DNA of 64,000 nt, taken from Chlorops oryzae. Its lineage: Eukaryota; Arthropoda; Insecta; Diptera; Chloropidae. The stretch spans positions 160,582,379-160,646,378 of the forward strand of contig CM035806.1 of NCBI GenBank assembly GCA_020466095.1, written 5' to 3'. Each line of letters opens with the position of its first letter. The stretch's first letter is position 1. Under the pieces are notes generated by a model. The model did not search any database, was not told the origin of the DNA, and was given only the letters and a program-made list of their open reading frames with translations. Shown here piece by piece: positions 58,171-64,000 of the stretch. The position numbers and the translations under genes are program-made.

Positions 58171-61100
58171 CTAGAAAAAAAAAAAAATCAAAAAAAAAAA
58201 TTCCATATAATAACGATCCAAACGAGTTCGCTCAAAATCGAACAAAAAAAAAAAAAACAAACAAACAAACATATATAATAATAATTATCAGAAGAACTTG
58301 ACAGTGACATTTCAAAGCCGAAAAATCGTCAGAAAAATACAAATTCTAAGACTGCCAAATTGGCGCTTTGGCATTATAAAAAGCCAAGGTTCTCGAACAG
58401 AGGAAAATGAAAATGAAAATCAAAGAAAAACACTGCACAAAATACAGGCAAATGCCAAAAAAATTTGCACACATTGCCAAGGTGCAGAGTGGCGGCGCGA
58501 AAGTTCAAGCTTAAGCTGTGCATTTTAGCAACAATCGGTCGGTCAGTCAGTCAGTCAGTCAGTTAGTCCAGTTTGAAAATGCCACTGGCGGGCTAGTGGA
58601 ATGGGCTAGTGTTGGGGCAGATAGTCGCATTCATATCGGCTTAAATGATCATCGCGATCGTAAGCTCTGAAGTTGGACAGGTGGCCGCCGCTGGTGTGCA
58701 GTTTTGCCGGCAGCAGCTTGGCGTGAGCTTACCTCCTAAGTGGGTCCGCCTCGTGAGTAGCTTTAATGAAAACATTGAAAACATTGAAATCATTGAAATC
58801 GTTCAAAGTTAATCAAGTGTACGGCATTTGCGACGCTCAGCGATGCGTTGCATTGCGCGATTTCTGACAGCGCCAAGGGAATTCGATTCATGTTTCTTTG
58901 CCAATGTTCGTTCACGGATCTTGCCAATGGGTGGCAATTACCATTTAGAAGCGTTTAAATTTTATACTGTAGTAATTTATTTTTGCTCACACAATTTGTG
59001 CAGCAAGTAAATGGCAACGAGAAACCAATTAGCCGCCATGGCAAATGGCCATGTTAACTAGATTTCTGATGGCACACACCATCGTAAATTCTATCGCACC
59101 ACCCACCCACAAATCGATTAAACCAACGCATTGTCGTTGATTTTCACTGATATTTTTATATGTATATGTTTAAATATGTATGTATGTTGTGTGTGTGTGT
59201 GTCTGTGTGTTTGTGTGTGTGTCGATCTAATACTTACAGTCGATAGTTTCTCAATCTCTTCATCGGAGGCACCCAACGATGCTAGGCCAATTTCCTGTGA
59301 GAATTGTGCGAAGCTAGGATCGGCCAAGAGTGGCATATGTCCGAGCAGCTCATGAATGCAGTCGCTGTTGATTACTTAAAAGAAAAAGAAAAAAAAAAAA
59401 AGAAAAAGAAAAGCGTTCAAAATAAAATCAAAATAATTAGATTCACTTTCAATGGCGCAGGATGTGGGAAGAAGGAAGCGAGAAGAAGGGAAAAAATAAT
59501 GGTTTTTTTTTTCATATGAAAATCGAATCTAATTCGAGCCATCTAAGCGGATTCATGAATGAGTTGAGCTAATTGCCGAAGCCCGCTCAACCCCTGGCAC
59601 CTCTTGAGCGCACATTTGCAAACTTTAAATAGCTGCACGAGTTATTTGGCTTTTGTTTTAGCTCGAAATTATTTCGAAACGTGGTAACCTAATTACGCTG
59701 AAGTAATTTTCACGTCAATTACTCAAGTCGGCACATCGTCACGTCGTCACACACAAAATGTACGCCAAAGAGCAGAAGCAGAAGCAGAAGCAGAAGCAGC
59801 AGCATCAAAGCCACATCAAAGAATATGGCGTGGTGGCGTGGGATTTGAGCGAGCGGTAGAAAATTTGCCTCTGTAAGGCGCCCCGAAGAAGCAAGAAAGA
59901 AAATTGTCGTAAAAGTTGCCAAAAGCGAGACTAACAGCATCCGTTTTGTTTTGTGTGCACGCTCAACATTGGAACAATGGAAGGCAACAAGGAAGAAAGT
60001 TTGGATAAAAGCATATTTCTTGATGAAAATGAAATTATAACGAGACATTTAAAAAAGAGAAGGACGAGAAAAATAAGAGCTTTTATTGCTGTCTGCAATT
60101 TAGTTTGATTTGATTTCGCTTCGACACAGAAAAGGGCAATGCTAATTGACAATGGAGGAAAGTGCTTGGGGCTTGGCTCTTCGAATTAAATATCAATGTT
60201 CCTTAAATTTCCTGCTTCTGCTGCTATTCCCACGATCTGATCAAAAGCTAATTCGATTTAAAAAAGCATGTTCCATTCGTCTCTCTCTCTCTCTTCACTT
60301 CTCTTCACTTCTCTTCTCATTACTTCAAAAAGAATTGTTTTTTTTTCTCTTTCTCTCGAGTACTTACGGCTCTGGGGTGTGATACGGTGAGTTGACATGA
60401 CGCACGTATTGTGTACTTTGGAATATACGGAATGCCAACGAAGCCAGGAAGTCACGTGCCGTTAAGAGGCCAGCTGCCGGACGCAACGAGAAGCCAGTGT
60501 TACGTCTCAAGAAGTCGGACATCTCTTGCAATTGCGGCAAATGATCTTCGACGAAGATTTTCTCATCCTGAAGCTTCTTGAATGCGGCCCGGTATTCGGC
60601 GCACGCGTGCTTCGGTGTTAAATCCATAACGGTACGAAATACCGAACGCCATGTTTTATTCTCAACTTCGGTATATTCGATAAACGGTATCGGATCACCG
60701 TATTTATATGCGAATGCTGCTTCGGCAATCTCCTTCCGACGCTGACGATATACCTTATCGGCGAAGCCCGGATGACTCATATCGAGATCGGGTTCGTATT
60801 TTGTCATTAAATGATTGCAATTATCCAGCTCGGATGCATGCTTGGGGAACCATGGCGCCTTAACGCTAATACTATTCTCCGACAATAAGCTCATGCTCGA
60901 GAATGAGCCCGACTGACGCAGCGATCGTATCAATTGCAATAGATTACCGCGCGTCATATCGACCTTGATCAGAACATCATGATCGACACCTTCGACACGC
61001 GATTGACGCGATTCGACATGCTGCACCGAACCGTGGAACGTCTCGATGGCCTTTAAAATGCGTCCCAGCGATGAGATGCCCTCTTTTAGGCGCACAATTA

Positions 61101-63356
61101 GCGCGGCTCTTTGGATGGCATTCTCGGCTTCCGGGGTCTCTGCCACCGCATTGGCCAGCATGATCTCCTCCTCGGTTAAGCCAGCATCTGGAATTGAAAA
61201 AAAAAAATAATATATATATATATATATATATATTGTATAGCATCGATTTGTTATCGAATTGAATCGAATTGAATCGAATTGAATGAAATCGAATGGAAGA
61301 AAACAACTCGTTCAACATGTTGCGTCATGAAATCATTATGATTTATTTACCACCTACAATATTTGCGGCTTAAGGCGCAGCAAAACTCCTGCATTCGAGG
61401 CACGTACCTAGTCCTTTCAAAGGAAAGAATGAAAAGTGCTAATAAAATCGCAGGAGCGATATTGCGATATGATGGAGCTGCCATTGAGAGTGAGATTGCT
61501 AGCTGCTCTCTCTCACTCTCTCCCTCCTTCTATCGCTCCCTCTATCCCTCTCTCTCTATCCCCCTCTTTCTCCCTTTCTCTCTATCGTTCTTCCGGTCGC
61601 TTTTGATCCCTTTTGGTGACTTTTGTTGGCATCCCTTCCGTTCCGTTCTGTTCCGTTCCGTTCCACTTAACATGATGCTAAGTGCTTCGGTAAGTGCAAT
61701 AATCATCGCACACATAAAAAAGTGTGACACGCAACCGCCAACGCAATATAAATATTTTTTTTTTGTTCGTCTTGTTCTTTTTTTTTCCTTCACAGCAGTA
61801 AGTCATGCGAATAAATCGACTGAATTCATAAAAAAAAAAAGTTATCATCATAGCTTAAAAGGATTGCGGAAATGTACAATTTCCTTGGCATTGCCACATA
61901 ATTCCATGGCTCGTATATATGTATGGATGTGCCACATACAGTAGGTATGACTTGTATGACCATGTCGATTCAGACGAGAGAAGAACGTACGGTGTGCTGT
62001 TGGGTGGCATTGGGCGGAAGTCAAGAAGGGATTATAAATCTACTTTATCATTTCGCCGACTGTCAAATCAAATGCATAAAATCTTCCTACGCTAACGCCA
62101 TAAATTATGATTTACAAAAAAAAAAAAAAAAAAAAAAAAAACTATGGAAAGGAACAAAAAATAATAGAAATTAAGGCTTACCATCTGCATCTGTTTTCTC
62201 GTCCTTTGGTTCGTTTGTATTAGCGGAAGTTTGAATATCATTGTTAGACTCATCGTCGTCCGCTTGTTCTTTACGATCGAAATTCAAATTCAGGACGTCA
62301 GAGGGAACAAATCAAAATCGATTCAAATGAAAAGACCAAAAACAAATAAGGGGGAGAAAAAATTTAAAAAATCATATAAGAAAAAACAACAACAAAATAT
62401 GCATAATTTTAAGCGGAATAAGAATAGAAATGCAAAATAAAAAAAAAAAGGGAAAATAAAATTGTACCTTCAACATAATTGCTAGAGCGAAGATCTATTT
62501 GTTCCTCATCGGGTATATCGACATTTTCCAAGCCCTGTTCATCTTGAAATTCGACCTTTTGTTCTGCTGGAACGTGTTCACCTTTAGCTTGCATTATGCA
62601 CTCTTCCAAAGTAGAACCTTTTTTTTTTTTTTGTTTTTGTATTAAAAAATAAACAAATAAAAAACAATAATAAATAAGAATATAAATAAATACTAACAAT
62701 GAAATAAATTCAAGAAATAAAAAATATAAAGTTAAAGTTAAAAGTTTGGCAGCTCAAAAAAATTCCTTTTAAAATGACGTGTTTCGATCAGCTGATCTGC
62801 GATCATGATCATGCGATTTTTTTCATTTCATCAATTCTTCATCATATTTTTTTTCTTCTAATTTTTAAATTTTATTTTTTTCTTATTTTGCGAATATTTT
62901 AAAATTTTTTAATATATTTTATTCTGTTTTATTTATTTTGTTTTTTTTTTATTATTTTTATTACTATTTTTTCATAATCAATTTTTTCCCTATTTTTCAA
63001 TTATTATTATTTTTTTTTTTTAAGTTTTATTTTCTGAATTTTTTTCTAAGTATTTTGCAATTTTTCTATTTAAAAAAAATTTTTTTTAATTAAAAATGAA
63101 TTTCTTATTTAATTTTTTTATTGTTTTTAAATTTTTTTATTGTTTTATTTTTTGAAATATTTTTTTTTTTTTAGTAAGTACATTTTTCATTTCTTTTTTA
63201 TTTTCATTTTTCATTTTGTAAATTGTTTTTATGCAGAAACTCACCATTGGACTTCGTGCGCGCCTCCTCGAGTACAGTTTGCTTATTTTGCTTAACGACT
63301 ATGCTCTCGAAGCGTGCATCATCGACCAAAGAGCGACGGCGAGATGGATATCCATT
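57772..63356 (-). CDS. ple: tyrosine hydroxylase (pale), 5' end outside the window
   Basis: Six exons on the - strand, in order 63245-63356, 62468-62617, 62182-62268, 60368-61187, 59238-59364 and 57772-58170, join to 1695 nt (564 residues and a stop) with GT-AG junctions throughout. The enzyme converts L-tyrosine to L-DOPA with tetrahydrobiopterin and iron, in the cytosol of dopaminergic and cuticle-forming cells. Visible features: phosphorylation-type RRRSLV in the first exon here, an acidic optional region, an ACT-like regulatory segment ([20 protein letters not shown]), the catalytic core from [14 protein letters not shown], iron ligands in HELLGHMP (two His) and FTVEFG (Glu), and a C-terminal helix ending [12 protein letters not shown]. 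Length agrees with Drosophila DTH (about 579) once a first exon of some 20-25 residues is added. That exon is not found in 63357-64000. Confidence 0.97.
58171..59237 (-). other. ple intron
   Basis: 1067-bp intron between the HELLGH exon and the last exon. Less repeat-laden than the intergenic DNA; AGTC repeat at 58541-58565 and (GT)n at 59190-59222. Confidence 0.85.
59238..59364 (-). CDS. ple: ple exon with HELLGH iron-binding motif
   Basis: 127 nt coding [20 protein letters not shown] and then [20 protein letters not shown] and ST. The acceptor is AACAG directly before CGACTGC, restoring the Pro codon split across the junction. Donor GTAAGT. Confidence 0.97.
59365..60367 (-). other. ple intron
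   Basis: 1.0 kb intron; GCAGAA trinucleotide-like repeats at 59773-59805. Nothing else is visible. Confidence 0.85.
60368..61187 (-). CDS. ple: ple large exon (regulatory end and catalytic core)
   Basis: 820 nt from [18 protein letters not shown] to [10 protein letters not shown]. It contains the ACT-like segment, the linker with [10 protein letters not shown], and the core from [20 protein letters not shown] through [20 protein letters not shown]. Acceptor TCAATTCCAG preceded by a T run; donor GTAAGT. Confidence 0.97.
61188..62181 (-). other. ple intron flanking the optional exons
   Basis: 994 bp. It includes a TATATA run near the acceptor (61211-61233), a CT-rich tract (61505-61590; GA-rich in the transcript), TTCCG repeats (61636-61662), and an A run at 62117-62140. 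Pyrimidine/purine tracts of this kind can bind splicing regulators, but none is assigned. Confidence 0.8.
62182..62268 (-). CDS. ple: ple optional acidic exon 2
   Basis: 87 nt, phase 1 to phase 1, coding [20 protein letters not shown] and PKDEKTDAD. The upstream sequence GAATTTCGATCGTAAAG is a poor polypyrimidine tract; the donor GTAAGC is good. With the next exon upstream it matches the position of the epidermal-specific insert of Drosophila DTH. Confidence 0.9.
62468..62617 (-). CDS. ple: ple optional acidic exon 1
   Basis: 150 nt, phase 1 to phase 1, coding [20 protein letters not shown] and then [20 protein letters not shown]. The acceptor AAAAAAG|GTTCTAC is preceded by A residues rather than pyrimidines, and the donor GTACAA is weak: both fit an exon that is often skipped. 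Confidence 0.9.
62618..63244 (-). other. ple intron, AT-rich
   Basis: About 630 bp of very T-rich + strand (A-rich in the transcript) sequence; no other feature. Confidence 0.8.
63245..63356 (-). CDS. ple: ple exon with RRRS phosphorylation-type site
   Basis: 112 nt starting [20 protein letters not shown] and ending ARTKSN. The Ser after RRR corresponds to the regulatory PKA-type site of tyrosine hydroxylases. The upstream tract is pyrimidine-rich (CTCTACATTTCACTTTTAAAG). Joined directly to 60368-61187 it would give N-D-A-G-L-T, as in the Drosophila neural form. Confidence 0.95.
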
Positions 63357-64000
63357 CTTTAAAAGTGAAATGTAGAGAAATGAAAAGAGAAGAAAAAATT
63401 AGAAAAATTTTAAAAAATTTAGTTGCGAAAGTCCAACAACAGCTGGTAACCCTAATCGGTTTGCCTAACCCAATCGGATCATTGAATTCAATGTCATAAT
63501 AATTATATGTACATAAATATGTATGGATATATTTATGTGCGTGTGTGTGTGTGTGTGCGCGCACATGTAATTTCTTTGCTCATTGCCATTGTCCTTGGCA
63601 TGCGTTGCCATTGGCTGAAAAGCTTTTAAGCGCATTTTTCAATTTAGACTTCCATCCATTCCAGCCGAAATGGCAAAGGATAAGGAACAGGAAATTGCAA
63701 CGTTCTTTCTCTCTCTCTCTACCATTTCTCAACTTTGTGCGAATGTGTCCAAGAATGTCAAAAGCAGCTTACAAAATATGATTATGAGCAATGAGATCCT
63801 TTTCATTTCTCCTTTTTCTTCTACTTTCTTTATTTTAAGATTATCACAGAATGCTTAAAGCAATCGAAAAAAAAAGAAAATTTAATTTCACAGTTTCGCT
63901 CCCCCACCCTCGCCATCCTACTCCCCCCTTCTCACGCCCTTTCTCTCTTCTCTCGTGCTGCTAAATGTTCGAAATACCTACTGATCAAACTGCTTAAAAG
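63357..64000 (-). other. ple intron reaching the window edge
   Basis: No first coding exon (Met-start leading to an SIE/N junction) is found on the - strand. The (GT)n/(CG) run at 63539-63562 and CT tracts are the only notable items. Confidence 0.7.

Noticed and set aside
59719..60048. 109-codon - strand frame with a long Leu run
   Set aside because: The Leu run is a GCAGAA-type repeat read on the other strand; the frame lies within the ple intron 59365-60367.
61363..61944. 193-codon + strand frame inside a ple intron
   Set aside because: Built of CTCT/TTCC tracts (Ser/Leu/Phe repeats) with no similarity to known proteins; intronic on the opposite strand.

Overview
This window is eukaryotic nuclear DNA, AT-rich and gene-poor. 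It looks like a dipteran with a larger genome than Drosophila, most likely an acalyptrate fly of tephritid type. The evidence is GT-AG introns, homopolymer and (TAAA)n tracts, a tyrosine hydroxylase gene of the Drosophila pale layout, DINE-1-like repeats and many small DNA transposons. The species cannot be named from the sequence. I see no operons, CRISPR arrays or viral genes.

Only two genes are well supported. On the + strand, five coding exons between 13842 and 23637 encode a complete 207-residue Ras-like small GTPase of the RERG/RASL type. Its P-loop, effector Thr and NKxD motif are intact, but the G3 (DTAGQ) motif is degenerate and there is no CAAX tail. On the - strand, from about 63356 down to 57772, six exons encode all but the N-terminal end of tyrosine hydroxylase (pale, ple), the rate-limiting enzyme of dopamine synthesis. 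Two consecutive phase-1 exons (62468-62617 and 62182-62268) form a 79-residue acidic insert. They match the optional exons of the Drosophila epidermal isoform. The first coding exon lies beyond base 64000.

The rest is intronic and intergenic DNA built largely from layered transposons. I delimit eight hAT-type elements by 8-bp target duplications, a 2.3 kb pogo-like element with a decayed transposase, five short elements with CAGT...ACTG ends and TA duplications, five DINE-1/Helentron-like copies, a PIF/Harbinger derivative, a TTAA-flanked MITE, several foldback elements and several tRNA-derived modules. Three sites show clear nesting (31.2-34.0, 37.0-38.1 and 44.46-45.98 kb). One hAT insertion (29.3 kb) has an unoccupied paralogous copy of its target elsewhere in the window (6.5 kb).

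Layout: 0.0-13.4 kb repeats and noncoding DNA; 13.4-23.7 kb the GTPase gene, with a GC-richer unique island at 16.9-18.1 kb inside intron 1; 23.7-54.5 kb a transposon-dense intergenic region; 54.5-57.8 kb simple repeats downstream of ple, perhaps including its 3' UTR; 57.8-64.0 kb ple. The two genes show no sign of shared function or regulation. I found no clearly new system. The best leads are the degenerate GTPase switch, the convergent tRNA-like modules inside two inverted-repeat elements, and the nested transposon stacks.
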